Positions 18,196 through 27,190 of a DNA stretch of 64,000 bases are shown one piece after another. The stretch is from Thiobacillus sp. (GTDB taxonomy: Bacteria; Pseudomonadota; Gammaproteobacteria; Burkholderiales; Thiobacillaceae): assembly GCA_011391285.1 (NCBI GenBank), contig JAABQU010000255.1, forward strand, positions 1 through 64,000, given 5' to 3'. How positions within the stretch are numbered: position 1 is the first letter of the stretch; each line of letters starts with the position of its first letter. The notes beneath the pieces are model-generated. The model was not told where the DNA came from and ran no database searches. It worked only from the letters and a program-made list of their open reading frames with translations. Both the position numbers and the translations under genes were made by a program.

Positions 18196-19259
18196 CCCAG
18201 ATTCTTCACGATATGCGGCCCGATGACGTTGGCGAGCGCCAGCGGCATCTTTTTCCAGGCCAGGATGAACAGGCGGTATTTGGGATTGAGCGGATTGATT
18301 TCGGGGACTTCGCTGTCGGTTACCAAACAGTATTCGTAGTACAGCGGGGTCGGTTCGAAGCCCCAGTTCTTCTTGAAGTCGAACGAACCGGTGCCGCGCT
18401 TGCTGCGGCCGAAATCGAACACCTTCAGACCGCGCTCGCAGGCGCGCCGCATCAGTTCCCAGTACATGAAATCGTTGCCGGCCACCGCGCGCGCGGCGTC
18501 CACCCCGCCGCCGTAATACGGCAGCACTTCGTCGCGGAAGTAGAACGACATCACGCTCGAGATCACCTTGCCGTCGAGGGTGATGGTCAGGACTTCGCAG
18601 TCGTCGCCGAATGCGTCCTTCAGCAGGCGGAAGAACTTGCGCGAAAACACCGGGGTGCCCAGGCGATGTACGCTGGCCGAATAGGCCTCGAAGAAACGCG
18701 TGGTGTCGGCATCGATCTCGCTGACGAGACCGGCCTTGATGCCTTTGCGCACCATCGCGCGCTGCTTGCGCGGGATGGCGTTCATGTTGGCCTCGATCTC
18801 GGACTCGATGGCCTTTTTGAAGGTGACGTACAGGTCCTTGGTCGGCCAGTGCGCATGCTGGGCGGTCTGGTTGCGGTATTCGAGGGCGCCGACCCCGAGT
18901 TTCCGGGCAAGCGCCTGGGCCGCCTCGTCGAGCGCACGGTAGGCCACGTCATGGTCGGCAAGGATGCCGCCGTAGGCGCAGAACGGCAGCGAGCCGAGAC
19001 CGTGTCCGAACAGCCGGCTTTTGATCTCGGCCAGCGGCAGCACGCCCACCACCTCGCCGCCACGCTCGGCCAGCAGGAAATGCGTGCGGTGGCCGAACGC
19101 CTCCTCGATGACGCGCTTCCAGCCGGCGCGGTGGAAAAAGGTCGCATCCGGGTGGGCATTGACGTAGGCGTCCCAGCGCCCGGCATCATCCGATTCCAGC
19201 GGGCGAACCATGACGTCGGCTGCGACGGCATCGGGCATGGCGAGAGGTTCGGCCTGCAT
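18192..19259 (-). CDS. FemAB-like protein, XrtA/PEP-CTERM system-associated
   Basis: 355 aa with two GNAT-like halves, as in FemAB/FmhB proteins. Motifs include HPDATFFHRAGWKRVIEEAFGH, FCAYGGILAD, RKQRAMVRKG, YYGGGVDAARAVAGNDFMYW and FDFGRSKRGTGSFDFKKNWGFEP, the last a strong signature of the XrtA-linked subgroup (TIGR03019-type). Fem proteins use aminoacyl-tRNA or acyl donors; the reaction in exopolysaccharide loci is unknown but may be N-acylation or aminoacylation of a sugar. ATG 19259 starts eight bases after the deacetylase stop. A longer in-frame extension is shadow sequence. Confidence 0.9.
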   Translation of the reverse strand: MQAEPLAMPDAVAADVMVRPLESDDAGRWDAYVNAHPDATFFHRAGWKRVIEEAFGHRTHFLLAERGGEVVGVLPLAEIKSRLFGHGLGSLPFCAYGGILADHDVAYRALDEAAQALARKLGVGALEYRNQTAQHAHWPTKDLYVTFKKAIESEIEANMNAIPRKQRAMVRKGIKAGLVSEIDADTTRFFEAYSASVHRLGTPVFSRKFFRLLKDAFGDDCEVLTITLDGKVISSVMSFYFRDEVLPYYGGGVDAARAVAGNDFMYWELMRRACERGLKVFDFGRSKRGTGSFDFKKNWGFEPTPLYYEYCLVTDSEVPEINPLNPKYRLFILAWKKMPLALANVIGPHIVKNLG

Positions 19260-19267
19260 GTTCACAT

Positions 19268-20104
19268 TCAGGGAAGGAATACGCGGTCGACGCGATCCCA
19301 TTCGAAATCGTTCAGCAAACTGCGCAGTCTGCCGGGCATACGTTTCAAATTGACGTAATGACGGAAGCGCGTTTTCGCGGAAATTCCGGCCTGGCGCGGT
19401 TGCTCGTGGTCGAGTTCCCACGGGTGGAAATAGAACATGCAGGGCGACTGGTCCTGGGCATGCACGCGATTCAGCATCCAGCGCGACAACGTGTAGGGCA
19501 ACAGACGGAACCAGCCTCCGCCGGCGGCAGGGAGGTTGCGCCCGAACAGCGGCAGCGTGGTCGGCGGCAGTTCGAGAATGCCGCCCTCGCCATTGGGGCG
19601 GTTGGGAAAACGCGGCGCATCGGGCATGCCGTAGTGGTCGTGCTTGACCGGATAGATGCTGGAACTGTACTCATACCCGGCGTTTTCCAGTTCCGCGACC
19701 GCCCACCAGTTGTGGTGGTTGATGGAGAAGCTGGGTGCGCGGTAGCCGCGCACCCCAACGCCGCCAAGGTCTTCGAGGATGCGCTTGGCGCGGGTGATGT
19801 CATCGCGGAATTCGGCCGGGGTGAGATCAGACGCGCGCTGGTGGCCGTAGCCGTGACTGGCGAGTTCGTGGCCATTGTCGACGATGCTGCGCACCACCTG
19901 CGGGTAGCGTTCGGCGATCCATCCCAGGGTGAAGAAGGTGGCCTTGGCGTCGGCCTCGTCGAGCAGGCCCAGAATAATGTCGACGTTGCGCTCGACCCGG
20001 CATGGCAGGCTGTCCCAGTCTTCACGGCGAATGTGCGGCGCGAAGGCCGAGACCTGGAAGTAATCCTCGACGTCGATCGACATGGCGTTCCGGATTTTTG
20101 CCAT
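19268..20104 (-). CDS. XrtA system polysaccharide deacetylase
   Basis: 278 aa, NodB-type carbohydrate esterase 4. MSIDVEDYFQVSAF supplies the catalytic and metal Asp pair, HELASHGYGHQ the metal-binding His residues, and RGYRAPSFSI the Arg-containing motif 3. The C-terminal FYFHPWELD supplies the late His. DVEDYF is the form seen in the XrtA-linked subfamily (TIGR03006-type). It likely removes N-acetyl groups from the polymer. No signal peptide is visible, so action on a lipid-linked or cytoplasmic precursor is possible. It lies directly against the wecB stop. Confidence 0.93.
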   Translation of the reverse strand: MAKIRNAMSIDVEDYFQVSAFAPHIRREDWDSLPCRVERNVDIILGLLDEADAKATFFTLGWIAERYPQVVRSIVDNGHELASHGYGHQRASDLTPAEFRDDITRAKRILEDLGGVGVRGYRAPSFSINHHNWWAVAELENAGYEYSSSIYPVKHDHYGMPDAPRFPNRPNGEGGILELPPTTLPLFGRNLPAAGGGWFRLLPYTLSRWMLNRVHAQDQSPCMFYFHPWELDHEQPRQAGISAKTRFRHYVNLKRMPGRLRSLLNDFEWDRVDRVFLP

Positions 20105-21208
20105 TCAGACCGCCCTCGTGCCTTTCTGCTGCGGCAGCCAGGCTTTCAGCGTGTGCGCGATGCGCATGGCCGCGCGGCCGTCCCAGTATTCTGGAATGCG
20201 GCCTGCCTTGCCGCCGCCCACCATCACCTCGTTGAACGCAAGCCGAATGGCATCGGGGTTGGGGCCGACCAGGGTGTTGGTGCCTTCGGTCAGGGTGATC
20301 GGACGCTCGGTGTTGTCGCGCAGGGTGAGGCAGGGCACGCCGAGCGCGGTGGTCTCTTCCTGGATGCCGCCGGAGTCGGTGAGCACCAGCTTGGCCTCGC
20401 GCATCAGGCCGAGCATTTCCAGGTATCCCACCGGCGGCAGGATGTGCAGGCCGTCGAGTTTGGCGGTGAAGCCGAACTTCTCGATGTTGCCGCGGGTGCG
20501 CGGATGCAGCGGCACCACCACCGGCAGGCTGCGGTTGATTTCGGCTACCACGTCGAGCAGCGCGGCGAGCGTGGCGCGGTCGTCGACGTTGGACGGCCGG
20601 TGCAGGGTCAGGACCGCGTACTGCGCCAGCTTGGTGCCGAGGGTCTGGCTCGCCGGCAGCGCGCGTTCGAGATTGCGGTAGAGGGTATCGATCATCACGT
20701 TGCCGACGAATTCGACGCGTGCGGGATCGATGCCTTCGCGCACGAGGTTGGCCAGCGCACTTTTTTCGGTGATGAACAGCAGGTCGGAAATCTGGTCGGT
20801 GAGCACGCGGTTGATTTCTTCCGGCATGCCGCGGTCGTAGCTCCTGAGGCCGGCTTCGACGTGGATCACGCGCACGCCACGCTTGGCGGCCACCAGCGCG
20901 CAGGCGATGGTGGAGTTGACGTCGCCCACCACCAGCACGGCCCTGGGCTGCACGCTTTCGAGCACCGGCTCGAAGCGCTTCATCACCTCGGCGGTCTGCA
21001 CCGCATGGCTGCCGGAACCGACTTCAAGGTGATGATCCGGGGGTGGGATGCCGAGGTCGGCAAAGAAGCTGTCGCTCATCGCCGCATCGTAGTGCTGGCC
21101 GGTGTGCAGCAGCTGCGCGGCAATGCCGGTTTCGGCCAGCGTGGCCATCACCGGAGCGATTTTCATGAAGTTGGGGCGGGCGCCCGCGACGCATAGAACC
21201 TGGGTCAT
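20105..21208 (-). CDS. wecB: UDP-N-acetylglucosamine 2-epimerase (non-hydrolysing)
   Basis: 367 aa. The sequence starts TQVLCVAGARPNFMKIAPVM, and continues with LLHTGQHYDAAMSD, VVGDVNSTIACALVA, HVEAGLRSYDRGMPEEINR, LTLHRPSNVD and TDSGGIQEE, the complete signature series of WecB-type epimerases. It converts UDP-GlcNAc to UDP-ManNAc for the repeat unit. ATG 21208 is preferred over the in-frame TTG two codons earlier because AAGG sits six bases before it. No UDP-ManNAc dehydrogenase (wecC) is adjacent, so the ManNAc may be used without oxidation or the dehydrogenase lies elsewhere. Confidence 0.95.
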   Translation of the reverse strand: MTQVLCVAGARPNFMKIAPVMATLAETGIAAQLLHTGQHYDAAMSDSFFADLGIPPPDHHLEVGSGSHAVQTAEVMKRFEPVLESVQPRAVLVVGDVNSTIACALVAAKRGVRVIHVEAGLRSYDRGMPEEINRVLTDQISDLLFITEKSALANLVREGIDPARVEFVGNVMIDTLYRNLERALPASQTLGTKLAQYAVLTLHRPSNVDDRATLAALLDVVAEINRSLPVVVPLHPRTRGNIEKFGFTAKLDGLHILPPVGYLEMLGLMREAKLVLTDSGGIQEETTALGVPCLTLRDNTERPITLTEGTNTLVGPNPDAIRLAFNEVMVGGGKAGRIPEYWDGRAAMRIAHTLKAWLPQQKGTRAV

Positions 21209-21216
21209 GGACAACC

Positions 21217-22251
21217 TTAATTCGTGTTTTCGCGCGTGTCGGGCGTCGCGTCTTCGTCTACCGCCGTCTTCTGCTCGCTGACGGTGTAGAGAATCTTGCG
21301 GACGATGGGCAGGATGCGGTTGACCGAGCGCTCCAGCTGGTCGATGCGCTGGGTCAGCAGCGGGGAATCCTCTTGGTGCAGCATGCCGCCCTGGACGGCG
21401 CCGCCATGGGTGCCGGTGGCGCCATGGAAATCCTGGTGCGCGACTTCGTTCTTCAGGTCGGCGATGACTTCGGTGACCTCGGCTTCGCCGAAATGGGTCT
21501 TCTCTTCGAGAAACCCGAACAGCAGCAGGCGGTCGCAGGTGGTGTTGATGCGGCGCGGGATGCCGCCTGCAAAGTGGTGCAGCGCGGCAAAGGCTTCCGC
21601 ATCGAAGGTGGGGGCGCCCTGCCAGCCGACGGTGCGCAGGCGGTGCTCGATATAGCCGCGGGTCTCGTCCGCATCGATCGGTCCCAGATGGTAGGAGGCC
21701 ACCACGCGCTGACGAAGCTGCTGCATGTCGGGGCTTTGCAGGATGCCGCGGAATTCGGGCTGGCCCAGCAGAAAGGTCTGAATCAGCGAGCGCTCGTTGT
21801 TCTGGTAGTTGGACAGCATCCGCAATTCCTCGACCGCACGCGGGGTGAGGTTCTGCGCCTCGTCGACCACCAGCAGCGCACGCTTGCCCTGGCGGGTGGC
21901 TGCGATCAGGAAATCTTCGAGGTTTTTCAGCAGCGCAGATTTGGTGAGGCCTTCGTGCTGCAGGCCGAACGAGGCAGCAACGCTGCGCAGGGTGTCCTCG
22001 GCATCGAGCTGGGTCGACACCAGTTGCGCGGCGATCAGGTTGTGGGCGTCGACCTTGCTGAACAGGTTGCGCACCAGCGTGGTCTTGCCCGCGCCGACCT
22101 CTCCGGTGATGACGATGAAGCCCTCGCCCAGCGAAAGGCCGTAGTCCAGATACGCCATCGCCCGCTTGTGTCCCTTGGAACCAAAGAAAAAACGCGGGTC
22201 GGGGTTGAGCTGGAAAGGCTTGGCGCTAAAGCGGTAATAGTCTTCGTACAT
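21217..22251 (-). CDS. XrtA/PEP-CTERM system-associated AAA ATPase (ExeA-like)
   Basis: 344 aa. The start MYEDYYRFSAKPFQLNPDPR is typical of the TIGR03015-type ATPase. The Walker A motif is residues 50-58 (GEVGAGKTT), Walker B is LLVVDEAQNL, and GIPRRINTTCDRLLL is the sensor-2 region. ExeA/GspA-like N-terminal similarity suggests a role in envelope assembly or secretion of the polysaccharide, but the mechanism is unknown. ATG 22251 is preceded by GGA nine bases upstream; an extension to 22302 is unlikely given the conserved MYEDYY start. It sits just after the outer-membrane protein gene. Confidence 0.92.
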   Translation of the reverse strand: MYEDYYRFSAKPFQLNPDPRFFFGSKGHKRAMAYLDYGLSLGEGFIVITGEVGAGKTTLVRNLFSKVDAHNLIAAQLVSTQLDAEDTLRSVAASFGLQHEGLTKSALLKNLEDFLIAATRQGKRALLVVDEAQNLTPRAVEELRMLSNYQNNERSLIQTFLLGQPEFRGILQSPDMQQLRQRVVASYHLGPIDADETRGYIEHRLRTVGWQGAPTFDAEAFAALHHFAGGIPRRINTTCDRLLLFGFLEEKTHFGEAEVTEVIADLKNEVAHQDFHGATGTHGGAVQGGMLHQEDSPLLTQRIDQLERSVNRILPIVRKILYTVSEQKTAVDEDATPDTRENTN

Positions 22252-22327
22252 GAACGTTCCGTTGTCTTTAAGTGGCCGGCTCGCCTGATCATTGACCAGC
22301 AAGGGCCATGCCTTGGCGGCAGATCGG

Positions 22328-23986
22328 TCAGAAGCGCATGTTGACCGAGGCCGTGATGTTGTTCTCCGTGTACTCGGCTATCGGGTCGTTCGAATCCCGC
22401 TGGTAGTGCCGATACGTCAGCGCCCCGGTCAGGTCGCGGCCGAACTCATGGTTGACCCCCAGGGTAAAGGTCAGGAGTTCGTCCTCGCGGTCGAACGTCA
22501 GGCCGGAGAGGATCGCCGGATTCTCAGTCCATGCCAACTGCAGGTTGCCGTACATACGGGTGAGCGGGTCCAGCCGATAACTCAACCCTGCATTAATGCC
22601 CTGGCTGCGATCCTCGGCGTCGTCCTGCAGCAAGTAGAGCCGGCGGGTGTCGAAGGCGTTGATCGAATACGTCACTTTCCTGATGCCCCAGCTCACCCCG
22701 GCTCGCATGGTTTTCGACACATACAGGCCATCGGCGAGGCTGGGGATCAGTCCTGCTTGGCCGCCCGCCAATACACAGCCGGGGTCGGGCGCTATGGGGA
22801 ACAAGGTTTGGACGAAATTTCCATCGCAGACCCATAGATACGTCGTTCCCTCGGTCAGCGTCGCTTGCGAAATATCGCTGACATCCTCGACATAGCTCGC
22901 ACTCCAAGTCGAGGTGCGGGTACGGTAACTTGCCGAAAGACTGTAGGTGTCGCCGAAGAAGCGCTGGCCAATTGTGGCCTCGAAGGTGGTGCGGCGCGAA
23001 GGCAACCAGGTAAAACCTGCGTTCCAGAGGGGGTCGTCACGGTCATTGGCCGCAGCGATGTCGTTATCGTAGGTGATCCATTCATGCCCGACATTGCCGA
23101 TCAGACGGAATTTTCGGGTCAGCGCATAGCCCAGTGAAAGGTTAGCGCGTTCATAAACATAGCTGGTATCGCCGCCGAGTCCTGGGCCCAGTCCTGCTTG
23201 AACGTCCACCAGTGTACAACCGGGTTGGGGCGCAATGGGGGACGCCGTCTGGATGAGACTCGAACCGCAGACCCAGAGATAGGTCGTTCCCTGAGTCGAG
23301 GTGCTGTCCTTGTCCACGACATCCCGATATGAATAGTCCAGCCCCCAACTCAGGTTGTTGAAGCGGCTACCGCTGTCGAGCGACGCCCTGAACTCATTGC
23401 TCACCAGGTTGGATGCCACATCGTCTTCGAAGAGGGCGCCGGACAGGGTATAGCGCGCCTCGGCATCGGCGAACGTGCCGAAGCGCTTCTGGATATAGGG
23501 GCTGATTGAATAGCTGCCGGCGGTGGCGCGGTTGCTGCTGTTGATCGTGGCATCGGCCGGAGAACCCAGCAGTGAAATGAGCTCCTGGGAAATCCGCGCG
23601 CTGGCATCGATGAACAGGAAATCCTCGACCAGCTCGGCATAGCCGGTGGCGTTCAGGTTGTGATTGAGATCGTTGTCGTCGCTCCCGCCGAAGCGCGTCA
23701 CACCGGTCAGGTAGTAGCTCATGGTGGCCTCGACCCGTCGCGAACCCTGGGATTGCAGGGTGAAGCCCGGAGTCACGGTCAGGATGAGCGCGCTTTCCTG
23801 ATCGTCCGAACTCTGGTTGACGTTGTCAGTGAAAGTGGCGGACCCGCCGACGCTGGGTTCGAAGCGCCAGTCGAGGGCCTGCGCGGACGATGCAAGGCCA
23901 GCCGCCATCAAAACGCTCAACGCGCCAGCCAGCTTCGTGTGGCAGTAAAGGCGAGGCTTACTTGCCGTAGCTGCCATAGTAGCCAT
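22328..23986 (-). CDS. XrtA-associated outer-membrane beta-barrel protein (TIGR03016-type)
   Basis: 552 aa. A signal peptide ends ASSAQA near residue 37. The rest alternates polar and hydrophobic residues in barrel style and ends in Phe (NITASVNMRF), as expected for an outer-membrane protein. The LDWRFEPSVGGSATFTDNV start and overall layout fit the PEP-CTERM-associated outer-membrane family. Two copies of a loop (residues 234-272 and 381-419) each carry a Cys pair 17 residues apart. ATG 23986 (or 23977) lies inside the end of the kinase gene, overlapping by up to 29 bases, so translation may depend on that gene. It may help polymer cross the outer membrane with the Wza-like lipoprotein. Confidence 0.87.
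   Translation of the reverse strand: MATMAATASKPRLYCHTKLAGALSVLMAAGLASSAQALDWRFEPSVGGSATFTDNVNQSSDDQESALILTVTPGFTLQSQGSRRVEATMSYYLTGVTRFGGSDDNDLNHNLNATGYAELVEDFLFIDASARISQELISLLGSPADATINSSNRATAGSYSISPYIQKRFGTFADAEARYTLSGALFEDDVASNLVSNEFRASLDSGSRFNNLSWGLDYSYRDVVDKDSTSTQGTTYLWVCGSSLIQTASPIAPQPGCTLVDVQAGLGPGLGGDTSYVYERANLSLGYALTRKFRLIGNVGHEWITYDNDIAAANDRDDPLWNAGFTWLPSRRTTFEATIGQRFFGDTYSLSASYRTRTSTWSASYVEDVSDISQATLTEGTTYLWVCDGNFVQTLFPIAPDPGCVLAGGQAGLIPSLADGLYVSKTMRAGVSWGIRKVTYSINAFDTRRLYLLQDDAEDRSQGINAGLSYRLDPLTRMYGNLQLAWTENPAILSGLTFDREDELLTFTLGVNHEFGRDLTGALTYRHYQRDSNDPIAEYTENNITASVNMRF
22730..22846 (-). repeat. second copy of duplicated Cys-pair loop in the outer-membrane protein
   Basis: Encodes residues 381-419 of the barrel protein, with TTYLWVC and PIAPDPGC (Cys387 and Cys404). 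It parallels the first copy at 23171-23287 in order and spacing, 147 codons apart. Confidence 0.7.
23171..23287 (-). repeat. first copy of duplicated Cys-pair loop in the outer-membrane protein
   Basis: Encodes residues 234-272, with TTYLWVC and PIAPQPGC (Cys240 and Cys257). Over half of the aligned residues match the copy at 22730-22846, and similarity is visible at DNA level around TCGTTCCCT. Confidence 0.7.
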
Positions 23987-24905
23987 AGTAATAATCAGCG
24001 CCCGGGGTCGGCGTGGTCTTGTTCAGCAGCATGCCCACCACTTCGCATGACTGGATGTGGCTGAGCGCCTCGCGCACGGCATCCTGCGAGGTTTTTTCGG
24101 CTTCCACCACCATGACGATCTGCCCCATGTGGGTGGCCAGCACGCTCGACTCGCTGGTCGCCAGCAGCGGCGGCGAATCGAACAAGATGATGCGATCGGG
24201 GTAGCGGTTGCCGATGTCCTCGACCAGGCGGGTCATGGCGGCGCTGGCCAGGAGTTCGGTGGCACGCTTGTAGGTGCGGCCGGCCGGAAGCACGGTGAGC
24301 TTAGCGATATCGGTCTTGATTAGCACGTCGGACAGTTTCAGATCCTTGTCCTGCAGCACGTCGAGCAGGCCCTTGTCGGCATGGATGCCAAGGTATTCGG
24401 GGATGCGCGGCTTGGCGACGTCGGCATCGATCAGCAGCACCGTGCGGTCCATTTCCATCGCCATCGAAATGGCCAAATTGATGGCGCAGAAGCTCTTGCC
24501 TTCACCCGGCAGCGAACTGGTGACCATGATGAGGTTGCCGTTCTTGACCCGCGCGGCGCCCTGGCCGAAGGCGTTGGCAATCAGCGGGCGCTTGATGATG
24601 CGGAACTCTTCGGCGATCTGGCTCTTCTCGGCATCCGGCGCGACCACACCCATGCGGTGCAGGCGCGCGAGATTGATCGACTGCACCTGGCTGCCGCCTT
24701 CCATCGCAAGGGCATCCGGCTCATTGAACATCGGCTCGACCGGGGTTGCGACGAAGGGGGCGGAATGGCTGGAACTCCGCTGCTTGTTGAGCGCGTTCTC
24801 GATCATGCTGGCCTTTTGTTCGGGGGCATTTTCTCCCACCGGGGAAGGCGCTTGCTGAGAACCACCGGCGCCGATCTTGCCAGCTGCTTTTTCAATAATG
24901 CTCAT
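23958..24905 (-). CDS. XrtA-associated tyrosine autokinase (BY-kinase)
   Basis: 315 aa. Walker A is residues 130-138 (SSLPGEGKS), Walker A' is LLIDADVAKPR near 157-167, and Walker B is ILFDSPPLL. The C-terminus is a tyrosine cluster (DYYYGYYGSYGK), the usual autophosphorylation tail of bacterial tyrosine kinases. It should work with the chain-length protein encoded immediately upstream, as a split Wzc pair controlling polymer length and export at the inner membrane. AGGAG before ATG 24905 gives a strong ribosome site. The tyrosine codons also contain the start of the next gene. Confidence 0.94.
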   Translation of the reverse strand: MSIIEKAAGKIGAGGSQQAPSPVGENAPEQKASMIENALNKQRSSSHSAPFVATPVEPMFNEPDALAMEGGSQVQSINLARLHRMGVVAPDAEKSQIAEEFRIIKRPLIANAFGQGAARVKNGNLIMVTSSLPGEGKSFCAINLAISMAMEMDRTVLLIDADVAKPRIPEYLGIHADKGLLDVLQDKDLKLSDVLIKTDIAKLTVLPAGRTYKRATELLASAAMTRLVEDIGNRYPDRIILFDSPPLLATSESSVLATHMGQIVMVVEAEKTSQDAVREALSHIQSCEVVGMLLNKTTPTPGADYYYGYYGSYGK

Positions 24906-24913
24906 GGCTTCTC

Positions 24914-26449
24914 CTAGCCCGCACGCGACATGACCAGTTGCAGGACCATCACGCCGCCATAGGCGGCAATCAGGCTGCCGAGTGCTGCCAGATAGGTCAG
25001 CAGGCCCTTGCGCTTGCGGCGCCGGGTTTCGTCAGTCTCCACCCGTGCCACGGCGCCCAACAGCGGCAGACCGGTGAGTTCGCGCAGGACGCGACGGTCG
25101 GTGACGGTGCGGCGCAATTGGCTCAGCAGGAAGGCGACGGCGATACCGGCGACCAGCCCGCCAAGCGTCACCAGCGACAGCAGCAGCGGGCGGTTGGGGA
25201 ACGCCGGATGGCTGGGCACGAAGGGCGGATCGATCACCCGGAAATCAACGGTGTCGGTTTTGCTTTCGACCTCGCCCGACATGGTGACCGACTCGCGACG
25301 CTTCAGCAGGGTGTCGTAGTTCTGGCGATAAACATCGTAATCGCGCATCAGCTGGGTGTATTCCTGCTCCACCTGGGGAATCATGTTGGAAGCGTTGCGC
25401 AGGTCATTGTAGCGGCGCTGGTATTCGGCCACGCGCGCACCCAGCGCCGATACGGTGGCGTCCGCCTCGGCGATGGCGATGGTGAGTTGCTGGTAGACCG
25501 GGTTCTGGATCTTGGCGCCTGCCGGGTCAACCTTGCCGCCAGCCAGGTCGATTTTCTTCTGGGCTTCCAACTTTTCGATCAGACGCTTGGTCGACTGGAT
25601 GTCGGGGTGCAGGTCGGTGTATTGCAGGCGCAGTTGATCCATCTGCTTTTCCAGCGCCTGGATGCGGGCATCGATTTCGCTGTGGGTCGAGACCGCAGCC
25701 GCGGCGGCGTTGAGTTCGGGCTCCTCATCCTCCAACTGACGCCTGAGCTGGTTGCGGCGATTGACAGCTTCCTGCTGGTCCAGCTGAGCCTGGCGCAGCA
25801 GCCCCGCGGTTTCGGACAGTTTGGCGTAGTAGCCGCCACCCTGCCCCGGCATCATGCCGATGTTTTTGCGCTTGAATTCGGTCAGCGCAGTTTCCGCATC
25901 CGTCAGTTTTTGCTGGTATTGCTGCAGCTGCTCTTCGATGAAGCGCGCCGAACTGGAAATGTCCTGGCGGGTCTTGCCGAGGCTGGTTTCCACGAAGATG
26001 GTCAGCAAGGACTGCACGACTTTCTTGGCAAGATCGGCGTTGGGATCCTGATAGCTGATGGTGTAGAGGTTTTCGCGGCCGGCGTCAGCGATCGAGATCT
26101 TGCTGGCCAAGTCGTTCAGCATGGCCTCGGTCTGCTCCGGCGTTTTGGCCCTGACGTCCAGATCGGTCATGCGCGCGACTTTTTCCAGCGTCGGCCGGCT
26201 GACCAGCTGACGCGTCATCAGCTTGATCTGCTGCTCGACATTGGGCCGAACCGCCAATCCGGACAATAGCGGCCCAAGCAGGCTCTGTGTGTCCACATAG
26301 ACGCGCGCCGACGCTTCATAGCGATCGGGGATCATCATCACCCAGGTCCAGCCGACGATGCATACCAGCCAGGCCACCACCACACCCCACCAGCGCCGCC
26401 GCCAGGCGGCCTTGGCATATCCCAGAATTTGTTGCAGCACTTGATCCAT
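24914..26449 (-). CDS. XrtA system polysaccharide chain-length determinant (Wzz/GumC-like)
   Basis: 511 aa. There is one membrane helix near residues 20-40, a long periplasmic coiled-coil region (~150-380, rich in Gln/Leu/Glu), then the Pro-rich segment DPPFVPSHPAFPNRP and a second membrane helix. A further hydrophobic segment ends the protein (GGVMVLQLVMSRAG). This is the PCP-2 layout without a kinase domain, matching the XrtA-linked TIGR03007 type. It sets polymer length and bridges to the outer-membrane export lipoprotein. The kinase gene begins nine bases downstream. Confidence 0.94.
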   Translation of the reverse strand: MDQVLQQILGYAKAAWRRRWWGVVVAWLVCIVGWTWVMMIPDRYEASARVYVDTQSLLGPLLSGLAVRPNVEQQIKLMTRQLVSRPTLEKVARMTDLDVRAKTPEQTEAMLNDLASKISIADAGRENLYTISYQDPNADLAKKVVQSLLTIFVETSLGKTRQDISSSARFIEEQLQQYQQKLTDAETALTEFKRKNIGMMPGQGGGYYAKLSETAGLLRQAQLDQQEAVNRRNQLRRQLEDEEPELNAAAAAVSTHSEIDARIQALEKQMDQLRLQYTDLHPDIQSTKRLIEKLEAQKKIDLAGGKVDPAGAKIQNPVYQQLTIAIAEADATVSALGARVAEYQRRYNDLRNASNMIPQVEQEYTQLMRDYDVYRQNYDTLLKRRESVTMSGEVESKTDTVDFRVIDPPFVPSHPAFPNRPLLLSLVTLGGLVAGIAVAFLLSQLRRTVTDRRVLRELTGLPLLGAVARVETDETRRRKRKGLLTYLAALGSLIAAYGGVMVLQLVMSRAG

Positions 26450-26505
26450 GCGGATTGTCTACCCCATCAAAACAGACGCACCGCCCATGGGCGGTGCCGA
26501 GAAGA

Positions 26506-27159
26506 TCAGAACAGGCTTTCTGGAATGACCAGCACATCGCCCGGGCGAATTTCCACGGCGGCAGTGCTGTCGCCGCCGCGGATCAAGTCCTCGAGCCGCA
26601 CGCCCAGTTGGACGCGCGTGCCATCTTCCTTGACGATGCGCGAGATATACGCCTTGTTGCCATCGGCGAAATCGGACAGTCCGCCCACGGCAATCATCAC
26701 ATCGACCAGGCTCATCCCTTCGCGATATCCCATCGCCTTCGGCTCGGAAGCCTCGCCCAGCACCCGGATTTGCTGGTTGTAGGGGCCGATGCCGCCAGCC
26801 ACGATGACGGTGGCGATGGGTTCCTGGATGTATTTGGACAGGGCCTTTTCGATATCACGCGCCAGTTGGGTGGGCGTTTTGCCGGCAGCCTGCAGGTCCT
26901 CGATCAAATTCATGGTCATCTTGCCGTCGGGACGGATCGGGAAACTTCCGGATACTTCGGGGTTGCGCCAGACGAACACGTTGACCGAGTCGCCAGGGCC
27001 AAGCAGGTAGTTCCAGCCACTTATCCGCGCGTCCACCGGCACGGGGGGATCAGCCAAGACGGGCGCGGGGGGGTAGGTCGGCGTGTTGGAGCAGCCTGCC
27101 AGAGCGACCACACTCAATACCACGCCCGCACATGCGAGTTGTTTCCTGATCGTGAACAT
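26506..27159 (-). CDS. XrtA system polysaccharide export lipoprotein (Wza-like)
   Basis: 217 aa. Lipobox LAGC ends at Cys23, so the mature protein is a lipoprotein. The Poly_export domain follows (LLGPGDSVNVFVWRNPEVSG, IRPDGKMTMNLIEDLQAAGKT) and then a SLBB-like region (VRVLGEASEPKAMGY, VDVMIAVGGLSDFADG). It forms or joins the outer-membrane exit channel. The start is ATG 27159 because AAAGGAGG lies six bases upstream; the in-frame GTG two codons earlier would sit inside that site. It is the first gene of the locus, behind a candidate sigma-54 promoter. Confidence 0.95.
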   Translation of the reverse strand: MFTIRKQLACAGVVLSVVALAGCSNTPTYPPAPVLADPPVPVDARISGWNYLLGPGDSVNVFVWRNPEVSGSFPIRPDGKMTMNLIEDLQAAGKTPTQLARDIEKALSKYIQEPIATVIVAGGIGPYNQQIRVLGEASEPKAMGYREGMSLVDVMIAVGGLSDFADGNKAYISRIVKEDGTRVQLGVRLEDLIRGGDSTAAVEIRPGDVLVIPESLF

Positions 27160-27190
27160 GTCCACCCTCCTTTATATATTCGGTTAGTTC

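Noticed and set aside
19358..21196. 612-codon open frame on the plus strand
   Set aside because: Mirror of the deacetylase and wecB genes; the translation has no domain and the minus-strand genes are unambiguous.
24938..26269. 443-codon open frame on the plus strand
   Set aside because: Antisense shadow of the chain-length determinant.
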